Shown here: positions 1 to 10,979 of the stretch, piece after piece
Layout of the letters: each line of letters opens with the position of its first letter
How positions within the stretch are numbered: position 1 is the first letter of the stretch
Source of the DNA: Rhynchospora pubera
Lineage: Eukaryota; Streptophyta; Magnoliopsida; Poales; Cyperaceae
NCBI GenBank assembly: GCA_028095005.1
Contig: CM051463.1
Coordinates: forward strand, 62,782,251-62,846,250
Direction of reading: 5' to 3'
Length of the DNA stretch: 64,000 nt
Program-made: the position numbers and the translations under genes
Notes under the pieces: generated by a model
The model's database searches: none
What the model was told of the DNA's origin: nothing
Seen by the model: only the letters and a program-made list of their open reading frames with translations

Positions 1-31
<31 letters not shown>
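1..31. repeat. (GA)n microsatellite at window edge
   Basis: The window opens with about 15 GA dinucleotides. The tract probably continues outside the window. Confidence 0.9.
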
Positions 32-33
<2 letters not shown>

Positions 34-1435
34 GCAGAGGTTGATATGATAGAAGAAGACTGCCTATAAACAGGGATTCTATCAGCCTTTCTTTTCTGTC
101 TTTCTCTTACCTTCTTGCCCTTTTAGTGGGAATCATGTTTTTTTTTTTTTTTTGCATTTTACTTTTGTTTTAAATGGTTTCTTTTTTCAGAGAGCCAGTC
201 GTCCAGCCATGTTACAAGCGATATTATTTCAGCTGCTTTTATGCCTCTTGATGGCCTTTTTCCTTTCTAGCTAGGTCCCCTCATAGATATGTCAGAAAAA
301 GATTTGCATCAGGAGAACGCTAACTTGAATGCATGACAAATGGAAATTAATGATAAGAAAAATGTACAAGAAGAATTGCATTTAAGAAATGTACTATTAC
401 AGTTTTTATGCCTTTGAAGTCGAACGATCGGAGCCAACAATTGTTGTAAAAGAAAATAAACTAATTTTCAAACTCTAAATACGAAATGCGAAGTCATTTA
501 TTTTCAAAATTAATAGTTATCAAGTGTGTATCCAAGTACCTGTTGTGACAAGATGTTGTTCTCAAGTATACTTAAAAAAATATGACAAGATGTTGAACAC
601 CTGTTGTGACTCGAGTACCTGCACTCAATGGATTAATACAATAACAACATGTATCATGTACATTTTATTTAATTAAAAATCTTTTTTTTATGCCTATATA
701 GACTTGAGAAGTACGGTTTAATAATCATTATTCAATATATCTCAACATCTTATCCTTAAGAAACCAATATGTTTATCCGCTGAAAAATTTTAATATTTGA
801 TAAGGCAAAATTAATCAATCCTATATATATCTAGCAAATTATATATACTTCTTTCTTTTATATTTACACAGAAAAATTGAGCTGCTTCTCAAAATAAGAA
901 GAGTATTGTGGTTTGCATGCAAAGCAAACTATTTCCACACATTTTGCATTGGCCATTGGGCGATGTTTCAATATTTAGTATAGATTAAAGGTTGTACAAG
1001 GGAGGGGATAGTTCTTTTCTTTTGCAACTTCAGCTAAATGATATTTCGCTGAATAAATTAATATTAATCAATTAATGTGGTCAAAAAATATTAATCGATA
1101 AAGTCTGTGGTGAGTTCGGACGCATATTAGATTTATAGGAACATCTCTCCTCGCCCATCATCAACACTGTTTGTACGCGCGTCTTCATAGACTTATCTCG
1201 TTATGGAACTCATACTAAAACAACATTGTTTTTATCCTTGGCAAAATACTGCATATATTAATCTAATGCCACAACTGTCAATTTAATTACTTTATCTGAT
1301 GATCTCTCATCACTCTCGTTTTTTTTTTTCTATTTTGTCTGAATTCAGTGTTGTAAAAAATGCTAATCTTTCCGGAATACCTTCTTTAACTATATATCAT
1401 GCTGTGTCAAAAAGCTATTGAAATAATACATAACA
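32..1435. other. AT-rich intergenic DNA
   Basis: No supported gene. The only coding-looking scrap is at 289-336 (+): a short frame reading SEKDLHQENANLN follows a pyrimidine-rich AG at about 269-270, ends at a TGA, and similar residues continue after the stop. It vaguely resembles a charged coiled-coil exon but is too short and broken to assign. Confidence 0.5.
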
Positions 1436-1891
1436 TTAAAAGAAGAGTAACGTTCGGCTGCCACAGGTTTTTGGTGCCACAAGTTGCCACAACTTCATAT
1501 TTTATCAATTTTTTAAAATTTTAAAATTCAAACGTCAAATCCAAACGTTGATCTTATTCAATTTAACGAGCGATGCGTTTCTATATAAGTTTTATAAAAT
1601 TTGGAGTCAGTTTGATACTCGATCAACTGGTCAACAAATGAACGAATCTAGTTAATTATGACAGATTAATTCTAATACGTTCATCATTTGATCAGTTGAT
1701 CGAGTATCAAACTAACTCCAAATTTTATAAAATTTATATAGAAACACATCGCCCGTTAAATAGAACAAGATCAACGGTTTAGATTTGGCATTTGAATTTT
1801 TAAATTTTTAAATATTAATAAAATATAAAGTTGTGATAATTTGTGGCACCAAAAACCTGTGGCAGCGGAACACCGCTTAAAAGAAAAGTAA
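1436..1891. mobile_element. Foldback MITE, family 1 (Mutator-like?)
   Basis: The element at 1451-1876 is almost wholly an inverted repeat. The left arm starts GTTCGGCTGCCACAGG and the right arm ends CCTGTGGCAGCGGAAC, and the arms meet near 1660. It is flanked by a 15 bp direct repeat (1436-1450 and 1877-1891) with one mismatch, which looks like a target-site duplication although it is longer than the 9-11 bp usual for Mutator elements. It has no coding capacity. The inner sequence (attcaatttaacgagcgatg and the arm around tttgatactc) is clearly related to the element at 37762-38169, so the two form one family. Confidence 0.8.
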
Positions 1892-3797
1892 ATTTAATGA
1901 AAGTTACGGATAGGAAAAAAAATATGGCTCCTAGAGAAAATTATTAAAGAAGAAAATTGTCCATATAATTGAAAATTGCGAATGGTGTTGTACGTGTGAG
2001 CTGCAGTGCTCCACAAACATTTTTGGTGAATATGATCCCTGATCATTGGAAACTGATATTCCAAGGAAATTACCATGAAAAAAATGTAGGACAAAATATG
2101 TAAAGGCACTGTCTATTTGGAGTAAATAGTAAATGGAGAAAGACCTCACACTTGGAGAAATCAATGTACTTATCATCACCATTTCCAAAGTAAGAAATAT
2201 TAAAAGCATTGTGAGAAAGCGAGGAAGGAGGAGATAATAACATGATAGAGGTGTTGTTGGTGCTATAATAAAAGCAATGTAAGAAAGTAGCAATCAAAAT
2301 GAGAAAAGGAAAGTATTGAGATCTAGTCAGGGGAGGGAGAAAGAGTGAGGTACTAAGACAACTGTTGAACAAAGAGAGAAACTAGGAATGGCCAGTTTAA
2401 TTCCTTGGTTTTCACTGCTTAGACATTTGTTTGCCTCTGTCAGACATAAAGCAGCAGATGCTGTGTTCATTCTCTCTCTTGAGCCTCAAGTTTTAGTGAG
2501 AGATCCAAAGAGGGGAGAAAACAGTAAAAACAAGGATTTTTGTCTCTCATTTAATTTGAATGCAAAACGTAAAAACATGTTTGGTCCAGAAAAGTGGCAA
2601 AATATGCATGTACCTATCTGATCTTGTATGGTCACAATTTAGTGGCCGCTGCATCAAAATGTGACAACACAGGATCCACACAGATGTGACCGCATGCAAA
2701 CAAAGATAGGTATAGTTTTCTGATTTCTAATGATGCACATATTTCTGCATATTTTTATGATTACACTATGAAAAAGATAGATAAAGAGCAACCAAGAAAA
2801 GAAATGACATCTCGATTTTTATTAAATTATTTATTTACTTCTTGCAAGTACACACTGTCATTGTCTGAGTTCTATTTTTGTTGTTGGATAGTGTAATTTT
2901 CTCATTCTTCACAAAAAAGTACTTGTTGGATTATTAGAAAATGAATCTAATAATTATAGATAAATATATATTACTTAGTCATTAGGAGTTGTACAATATG
3001 GTAAAAAATCTAGGAATAAATGTGGCTATCAAGTAATGTATCTGGATGATTCGTCTGTTGATTGTGATGCCTAAAATGGATGGAATAATAATGAAAGTAT
3101 TTGTGAAATATTGATGGACTGTTTATGGTATTACGTGGAGAACAAGTCATGATTTCTTGGTTATTTCTTTCCTATAAATAATGGGTTGGTCCCCAGGAGA
3201 TGACACACAACTGACAATAGAATTGCATATATGTATTGATACCAATTTCTTCTTCTAGTCTTTTTTTCTCAATTCTTTTCATCAATATTTGTGAGAATGG
3301 ATTACTCGATGTTTAAGTTCGGTACTCTAACGCACGTCTTGTTCTTCTGGAAGATCTCCCTATCAACCTTGGTGCATGCACATAAATTTATGAGGCATTA
3401 TCGAGCGTGGAAGACCTATTCAAGATCATATAATAACCAAATGGATCCAAGTAACGCTTCCGCTTATATTATGTTAAGATTCACATGAGTCGTTTCTTGG
3501 TATTCAAAACGCAATAAGTGGTATCAAAACAGCTCAAGTTGAATCATTTGACTTTTTAGTTTCTATCTGGTTAAAATCTGTGATGCTTTCGTTATGATTT
3601 GTTTTTTATTAAAGACTTATGAAGTTTTCCAAAATAATTAAAATTTCGCATTTATGTAGTGCTTGAATTTTTTTTTATGTTATACAATATATATATAATC
3701 AAAATTAGTTTGAAAATAATGTATATTTGTTTGTCTATTTTTTGACAAAATTAAAGTTTCCTTAAAAGTTGGATTTTAATGATTAATTTTATATATA
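1892..3797. other. AT-rich intergenic DNA
   Basis: Open frames here (for example 2388-2621) have no recognisable domain, codon bias or splice context. I see no gene, RNA or repeat I can support. Confidence 0.5.
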
Positions 3798-4208
3798 GAG
3801 TTTTGCAATGGTGAGCCGTGACTCACGTGAGGGTCTGTGAGTCGTGCTCAAAATTTCTGGATCTGGTTCAAAATGACCGATACAAACTATCCAACACGAT
3901 CTTCCTTTTGAAATCTCCAAGCAAACTAAATTTTATATTTTTTTAAATTTTTAAATATTTTTTTTGGATTTTTAAAAACTGTTATTTTTGAACGATTCAG
4001 AACTAATTAGATTAACGATTTTATAAAATTTTCCAAGCAAACTAAATTCTATATGGAGATTTCAATAGAAAGATCGTATTGGACGGTTTGGATCGGTCAT
4101 TTTGAACCATATCTATGAATTTTGAATGCGACTCACAAGCCCTTTGATGAGTCGCGACTCACCATAGCAAAATTGGCCGGTGAGTCGCGACTCACCATAG
4201 CAAGACTC
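3798..4208. mobile_element. Foldback element, family 2
   Basis: An inverted-repeat element. The left arm carries the ggtgagccgtgactcac motif and the right arm carries gtgagtcgcgactcacc twice, so the right arm has a short internal duplication (about 4141-4200). Both arms contain the motif accgat(c/a)caaac near a segment like ttgaaatctcc. The same motif layout recurs in the elements at 17936, 18367, 18782 and 54612, which argues for one structural family. It is bounded on the left by a TATATATAG tract, like the others. Confidence 0.7.
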
Positions 4209-4508
4209 TTTCTCTACGCACATATATATTTGACCGAATATAAAAGTGACGTTCAAATTTGATGAAAATAATATTTTGATTTATTTTTTTATTCAATAAG
4301 TAAATTATGGTGAAGTATGGATTTGATTCCATTTTTTAGGAAATAATACGATAAAAAAAAAGAGATTTCGTAGTATCCTCCGACTCTTTTTTTTTTTTTA
4401 AGCTTCCTCCTCCAGTCCGCCTCCTCTCTCCAAAAACCCTTCTTCCTAAAATAAATGAGGGTTTCAAAGCCAGAGAAAGAGAGAGATCGAAAGTGAGAGA
4501 AAAAATAA

Positions 4509-4643
4509 ATGAGAGTTTCAAAGCCTCCGACGATCGAAAATCCCCTTCTTCCACCCTCCGCGTATCCGGTCTTTACGACGGCTCCGGCAGCACCGGACCC
4601 AGCCATCCAAAGCCCTTACTTAGATCCATTGCCCATAGCAAAG
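4509..4643 (+). CDS. Possible first exon, unrecognised protein
   Basis: An ATG at 4509 opens a 45-codon proline/alanine-rich frame (ending LDPLPIAK) that reaches an AAG|GTGAGG splice donor at 4643/4644 in phase 0. The segment is clearly GC-richer than its surroundings and follows a CT-rich leader (4380-4440), as expected of a plant 5' exon. A near-duplicate of the sequence around the ATG (aataaatgagggtttcaaag) lies about 53 bp upstream. I could not find a following exon with confidence. It may be the start of a real gene, or a captured or decayed exon. No family is recognised. Confidence 0.3.
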
Positions 4644-6955
4644 GTGAGGCCTCTCTTCAATTCAGTATATCAATCCATCACAATTATGCTTTCAGTATTT
4701 CACAAAGCTCTAATATTTTTATATTTTTCTCAATCTGGTTAATTTCTACTGAGCTAATTTAGCCTCAATTTGATTAATCTTGAGTTAATTTCTTCTTAAT
4801 TGCTAGAAGCTATGCACAATTTTTAGTTGATTTGTGGTTAATTTCGAATTAATATTAGATTAATATTTTGTTACTATACTGCTTGGATCGTTATTTTTTT
4901 TGTTAATTTTGGTCGTTTGAACCATGTAGTTAACTGTGATGTAACAATTGTACCCTTGGATTGCTGATTTTTATGTTATTTTCCGGTGTGGTTTGAACCA
5001 AAAAGAAAATTTTCAGGTATAAGAATTTTAATTTATTGGATTTTTGGTCAAATTGAATAACATGATGGAACATTTACTCATGGGAAAGGAATATGTTCGG
5101 CCGACTCGGTACAGAAAAGTGGATGATGAGCTATAATCCCAATGAAAGTTTCATTTGTATAATAGATGGTTAAGTTGTCATTTAATGGAAATCGGACAAA
5201 AGTATGATTAAGTTAACTGATAAAGTCCCAGTAACTTGGTATAGACATGTTGTTCATGTCAGTTACGAGAATGGTTAAAGTTTTTGTTAATAGCCGATTA
5301 CTATTCCATGTCAGACTCCAACTTTTTCCTTTTCTTAGAATTAGAACTCGAGCTCTTGGGTTATCAAGCTCATGGGTCAAGCCAACTTTTGATTAGATGA
5401 TCGTCAACACCAACACTTTGCAAAATTTGGAGCAGCTACACTGGCTTAGTCACTCGTGATTAATGACCAATATGGCCTCGTTGAGTTGTGTTGTCAGCCA
5501 CGACATTTGAGGTTTGGTTATCTTTTTTCTGGAATTTCCAAGGTGCTAGTTATAAGTCATATTCAAATTTTCTTTGTCTCTGATTGGTGCATATTCGCTT
5601 AAGACAACACAACGAGGGATTTGATTTAGGCACTATTTTAAACCGGGCCACATGTAAATTGCTCCTGTGATGCTTTAATTTACTCCAATTTTGAAATTGG
5701 AAGAGGAACAGGGGGATGCAAATAGTGTGGTAAATTTTGGATTTTTAAGAGATGCAACTTCTCTCAAATCAAATCAGAAAATGGAATGATTTAGAAGTGA
5801 AGTGTGTTAATTGCTAGCAACTGGGTTGCTTCTTATGCTGGCTGGTAATTGTGCTAATTTACCAAGTCATTGGCGCATAAAGCTTTAGTTGGTACTAATC
5901 GAGATAGGTTGATTCCTTGAAAAAAGTTAAATTGATATCGGTTTTGGTTTGAATTGGCTTTTCACAAGTAGCAGAAAAGAGTCTTTTGAACTCATTCTAA
6001 TATTGATGAAATTTGCAGTCTATAAGTCAAAATTCAATTAGTTATTTGGTCCTTGATAATAGGAAAATTCATGCTGGCTGATATACATGTGGATAACTAA
6101 TAATCCAATCTCACATATTTGTAGTTTTTAATCATTTACCTTTTCATATCAGAGGTAGATAATGTTAATCTCAAGATTTAGATACGCATTTATAGGGTCT
6201 AATACACTGCTACACTTTTATGTTCTACCATATGTCAAGAAATTAATGTTTGTCTCTTGTGTTTTGCATTAAAGATGAAAGACCTAGCCAAGGTTGAAGA
6301 CCGCGCCTGAAGGCGAAGGTCGTGGGGCGCTGAGGGGGTAAAAGATGCGGCCGAAGGGATGAAAGTAGTGGCCTATGAGATGAAAGTCATGCAAAGGCTA
6401 GTGGATGAGAGCTGTGGCCGACGATGAAAGTCGTGGCCGAGGGGAGGAAGTCGTGGCCGTGGTGACAATGGAGAATATTGCATTAAAAAACAACTGTTGT
6501 TGAACCAGCTTTTTGAAAACCTGATGGTTGGGCTGGTGCATGTGTTTGTATGTTAGTCCTAATTTGTTAATTGTTGTTGTATAAAAGACAATTTTATCAT
6601 CTATTAACGTTGACCACTCTTTGCAATCAGATATACGAAAATTGGATACAAATTGGATATGGAAAGATACAAATTGTATGGAATTAAGGCTGATGTTAGT
6701 TAATTCCAATGCATGGACGTTTCGACACGAAAAATATGTTACCATCTTAAAGCATATGATAATTAATTACATTTTTTTTTACATGCATAAAAATATTTTA
6801 CCTTTTTTTTTCACTGATACATCGTGCCAGGAAAATAATCAAATGAAAAGATACAAATTGGATATGAAATAATTAAACAACCAGACATGTCGTAATTCAG
6901 AATGTCATATTCAAGCAAAAATTTCAATTTTGACAACGAAGCAGAGCACCAAATT
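4644..6955. other. Intergenic or intronic AT-rich DNA with a short degenerate repeat
   Basis: Mostly featureless AT-rich sequence, possibly the long first intron of the gene suggested at 4509. At 6280-6470 a GC-richer patch repeats variants of gatgaaagtcgtggcc several times. It has no long open frame and may be a decayed low-complexity coding segment or a minisatellite. Confidence 0.4.
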
Positions 6956-7140
6956 AGGGCTGCCAATGAAATCTGTTTATCCGTTTACCCAACCCGTACC
7001 GTACCGTATAAGACGGATATGGGTAAAGTTTTATTTTCGTTAAGTTAACGGATACGGGTACGGGTAAGAAAATTTTTTCGTTAATTTAACGGATATGGGT
7101 ACGGGTAAAAGCTATTTCATACCGTTTTCATAACGGGTAA
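6955..7140. mobile_element. hAT-like terminus with acgggta repeats
   Basis: The segment starts TAGGGCTGCCAATG, which resembles the C/TAGGGNTG termini of plant hAT elements. It then carries several inverted and direct copies of acgggta / tacccgt and aacggata. I did not find a matching right end or an 8 bp duplication, so the extent is unknown. Confidence 0.35.
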
Positions 7141-7239
7141 TTGCCACAATTAAAAAGATACAATTACATGATACATATGGCATATGTTCGTTCATATGCC
7201 ATATGAATTCTTTTCATTTTTTATTAAAGATACAATTGT

Positions 7240-8010
7240 GGCATATGTTCGACTTTTAAATATGAACGAACATACTAGCTGAACTCGCTCGGTCATTTCG
7301 TAAAAAAAAAAGAAATGAATAGTCCATATGAATTCTTTTCATTTTTTATTTAAAAAAAAGAAAAAAAAAACAAAATCCATTTGAAATTAAAGCATTCGAC
7401 TTTTAAACATTAACGAACAGACTAGCTGAACTCGCTCGGTCATTTCAAAAAAAAAAGAAATGAATAGTCCATATGAATTCTTTTCATTTTTATTAAAAAA
7501 AAAAAGAAAAAAGAAAATCCATTTGAAATGAAAGCATTCGACTTTTAAACATGAACGAACAAACTAGCTGAACTCGCTCGGTCATTTCGTAAAAAAAAAA
7601 GAAATGAATAGTCCATATGAATTCTTTTCATTTTTTATTTAAAAAAAAAGAAAAAACAAAATCCATTTGAAATTAAAGCATTCGACTTTTAAACATGAAC
7701 GACAGACTAGCTGAACTCGCTCGGTCATTAAAAAAAAAAAAGAAATGAATAGTCCATATGAATTCTTTTCATTTTTTTTAAAAAAAAAAAGAAAAATACA
7801 AAATCCTTTTGAAATTAAAGCATTCGACTTTTAAACATGAACAAACAGACTAACTGAACTCGCTCGATTATTTCGTAAAAAAAAAATAAATAGTCCATAT
7901 GAATTCTTTTCATTTTTTATTTAAAAAAAAGAAAAAAAACAAAATCAATTAGAAATTAAAGCATTCGACTTTTAAAATTCTTTTGAAATTAAAGCATTCG
8001 ACTTTCAAAA
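7240..8010. repeat. Tandem array, about 143 bp unit
   Basis: Five near-complete copies whose shared anchor cgacttttaaa occurs at about 7250, 7397, 7539, 7683, 7825 and 7967, giving spacings of 147, 142, 144, 142 and 142. Each unit carries ctagctgaactcgctcggtc, then an A-run, agtccatatgaattcttttc and another A-run. The array ends in two truncated units (cattcgactt at about 7962 and 7995). Copies differ mostly in A-tract length, so expansion looks fairly recent. It may be internal to the hAT-like element beginning at 6955. Confidence 0.85.
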
Positions 8011-9119
8011 TCCTTTTGAAATTAGAGTATGCTCTAGAAGAGGAGAGGAAAAATTTCACTTGCTCCAGTTTTCTTTTTCGTGTTGAACCATAGGGAATGA
8101 AAGGTAAAGTTTTAAATGTGTGGGAGAACTTGTCTCCTCCAAAATCGGTGGGTAAACAAGTTAACGGAGCAACTTTTTCTTTTTTACCATATTATCCCTG
8201 AGACATTGACTACAGTGTCAATTGTGAACATTTAACACTAAGGACAAATCAGTCATTTGATAGATAAAAAGGAAGTGACAAAAGTTAACTTTATAAAATC
8301 TGGAGCAAGTTGTGGCGATTTTTATTAACTTCACTTCCCATCCCTTGTACCTTTCTGTTGTTTACTTTTACTTCATCTTCTATACTGTGGAGCAGACCCT
8401 TGCCTTGTAATGGTTGGTGCGTGCATATATAAATTATGTAATAATAATTGTTGGTGCAACCACAACAAAAGACAAACGTAGCTAGATTTCTATAATAAAA
8501 ATAAAAAGAGAACGTACGTAAGGACCACCGATGATTGCAAAGGAAGTTCACAAATTAATAGAAAAGCAATACTAGCAGAAAGACCTCCACTCCAATAATT
8601 TCTAGAGAATTTAACATATCGTCAGAGCATTAAAAAATAAAAAATATATACGAACATATGTAGAATTTAATATTAGGTGAAAAAAATCACGAATTTACCG
8701 ACTTTTAAAACCACAAAAAATTATATAATACACAAATATACAAATAGTACGAGGGATTCTATAGCTAAATGATGGGATACACAAGCCGTTTTCTTATAAT
8801 TATCGATACCTAATTGATGTATAAAATTCTTATATATAGATTAATTTGCTAATTAACTTTACATGATCTAATTATCAAATTTTAATTTGTCTAGGCTGAA
8901 AATTTGTCAAAATTTAAAAGAGATCATGGACAACTTTGCATTCGTACTTAAAGGTACCATTAACGTCGATAACTATTTCTTCAGATTATTATATGTCGAG
9001 TTTCCATTAATTAACTCAATTAATCTCCTATAAACCTAGATTTTAATTTTTGATTTCTTAGTCTAGTTTTTACAAGTTTATACCTAATAACTATGATTTT
9101 CTTTGACTTTTGCCTTCAT
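8011..9119. other. AT-rich intergenic DNA
   Basis: No gene, RNA or repeat that I can support. The open frames are short and without recognisable domains. Confidence 0.5.
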
Positions 9120-9122
9120 AAA

Positions 9123-9310
9123 GGCTCCGTTTGGATGGCTTCTTCCCGGAATAAGGAATAAGGAATAATCACTTTTTACCAATAAATTTATTTCTAACCA
9201 TCCAAACTTTTCACAAAAGTTACACACTTCCCAATAAATTTACTCCTTCCCAATAAATTTCTTCCCTTCTTCCTTCTTCCTACCTTATTCTCAACGATCC
9301 AAACGGAGCC
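9123..9310 (+). mobile_element. 188 bp MITE (copy 1), 3 bp duplication
   Basis: Terminal inverted repeats GGCTCCGTTTGGAT / ATCCAAACGGAGCC bound a 188 bp non-coding element with aaa on both sides. The same element, also exactly 188 bp, occurs at 28153-28340 (reverse) and 38929-39116 (forward). The 3 bp duplication and GG termini suggest PIF/Harbinger (Tourist-like), but the duplications here are not the usual TWA, so the superfamily is tentative. Confidence 0.85.
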
Positions 9311-10389
9311 AAAAACTTAACTATTTCTAGCTCTTTTTCTTAGTTTAACCTTTCGATTTTAACCATCAAAGTCATACCTGATAATATTATTTAATCTAAA
9401 TTTTGATCGGATTTAACTTCCTAGAAATCAACTAAGGTCTTCTATTAATAGATAAATACTGATCTACTTAAAACAATCAATAAGATCAATTCAACCAATT
9501 AAGTCAAAGCATAAAACACAGAAATATAAAATAAAACTAATAATCATGAACAATATTAAATAAACTAAAGGTTCATCACTACGATGACCCGTAATTAAGT
9601 ATCTACTGAAGTATATACATCACAAATCATAGGTATCTATGAGAAAGAGTAGCATAAAGAAGAAATAAAATTACAACAATTTGTCTCCAAATAACTCCTT
9701 TTTTGGTCTCTGCGACGAGTCTAGCGATCCTCTTGGTTACTCGCTAGATTACCTTGGCTGTGCACTCTCCAAAACTCGAACTCCCTTTTTCTTTGAAGCC
9801 TCGCGTTTATATAGGCATTGAAATTGGTTATTGAAGATAGGAATCGATCATGCAGGTTGAGGTTCTATTTCTGTTGAAAAAAGCTTAGAGACGGTTGCAG
9901 AACTAGCTTGGTTATTTTTGGAAACTTGCTTCTTCATTTCCAAATTCCAACAGCCTGCTTGGATGTCTAGCAGTTCGCTAGGAGTCTTATAGATTACCGG
10001 TCTCGCCTGGTACTCGTTGTGCTCTTTAGTGGGTCATCAAAGGTCATGGTGGGTCGTCAATAGAAGTACCTAGCTTCTACCAAAAAAAAAAAAAAAAACT
10101 CATAAACACATATATTCAAGTGCAATTAAGTCCTAAATCAAATTGGAATATATACATAAAAATCACTTAGCAACCAACAAACTTGGTAATATATATACAC
10201 AACGTACATGCTCCACTTTACCGGACAGTAATTAACCATGCATATTATTTACTTCACCAAAAGTTACATGCATGAAGCATGTACAATATTTAATGATAAA
10301 CATAAAAATTGACACAGAAATTAGTTAAATTAATATAATTAAAAAATATCAAATAATTTAGCAGACAAAATAGAAAACGAAATTGCTTA
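9311..10389. other. Intergenic DNA, possible decayed promoter-like block
   Basis: No gene supported. Around 9690-9850 a less AT-rich block contains, on the minus strand, a TATATAA-like box next to aaacgcgagg. It could be a leftover LTR or promoter, but no paired repeat was found. Confidence 0.4.
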
Positions 10390-10639
10390 ACATCATCCTC
10401 TCTTCCGTATCATCCCCATCATCCCCAGATCAAAACGCGTTAATAACTGAACGCGTCATCCTTCTCTTGTATCATCCCCGTCATCCCCCATCCAAACGCA
10501 TTAATCTCATCGCATCTTTATCTCCGATCTCGTTCCTTCTTCGTTCTTTTTTTAGAAATCCAGAGGAGAGGATGAGAGGTGAGGAGAAAGGGAACCAGAG
10601 AGAAAAGGTGAGGAGAAAGGGAACCAGAGAGAAACATAA

Positions 10640-10950
10640 TAGTTCTAGTTAATATGCATAACAGTTCTAATAATATATATAACAGTTCTACTTAATATAT
10701 ATAAATGTTCTAGTTATATACATAACAGTTCTACTTAACTAAAACCTTTATATATATTAAGTAGAACTGTTATGTATATAACTAGAACCTTTATATATAT
10801 TAAGTAGAACTGTTATGTATATAACTAGAACCTTTATATATATTAAGTAGAACTGTTATGTATATAAGTAGAATCTTTATATATATAAGTAGATCTTTTA
10901 CATATATTAAGTAGAACTGTTATGTATTAAGTAGAACTTTTATATTCTGT
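10640..10950. repeat. 43 bp tandem array (left)
   Basis: Units of aagtagaactgttatgtata plus ctagaacctttatatatat recur with a 43 bp period (gtagaactg at about 10761, 10804 and 10847). The first part (10640-10735) holds the same unit in inverted orientation, so the block can fold into a hairpin. A related array in the same orientation lies at 13025-13230. Confidence 0.8.
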
Positions 10951-10979
10951 GTTCGCTCCCTCCCCTGTGTCGCTGCCTC

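Noticed and set aside
2388..2621. 77-codon plus-strand frame MASLIPWFSLLRH...
   Set aside because: No family resemblance, no splice or leader context, and AT-rich surroundings; likely chance.
9690..9850. Possible solo LTR or promoter block
   Set aside because: No paired copy, no TG...CA ends with duplication, no adjacent gene.
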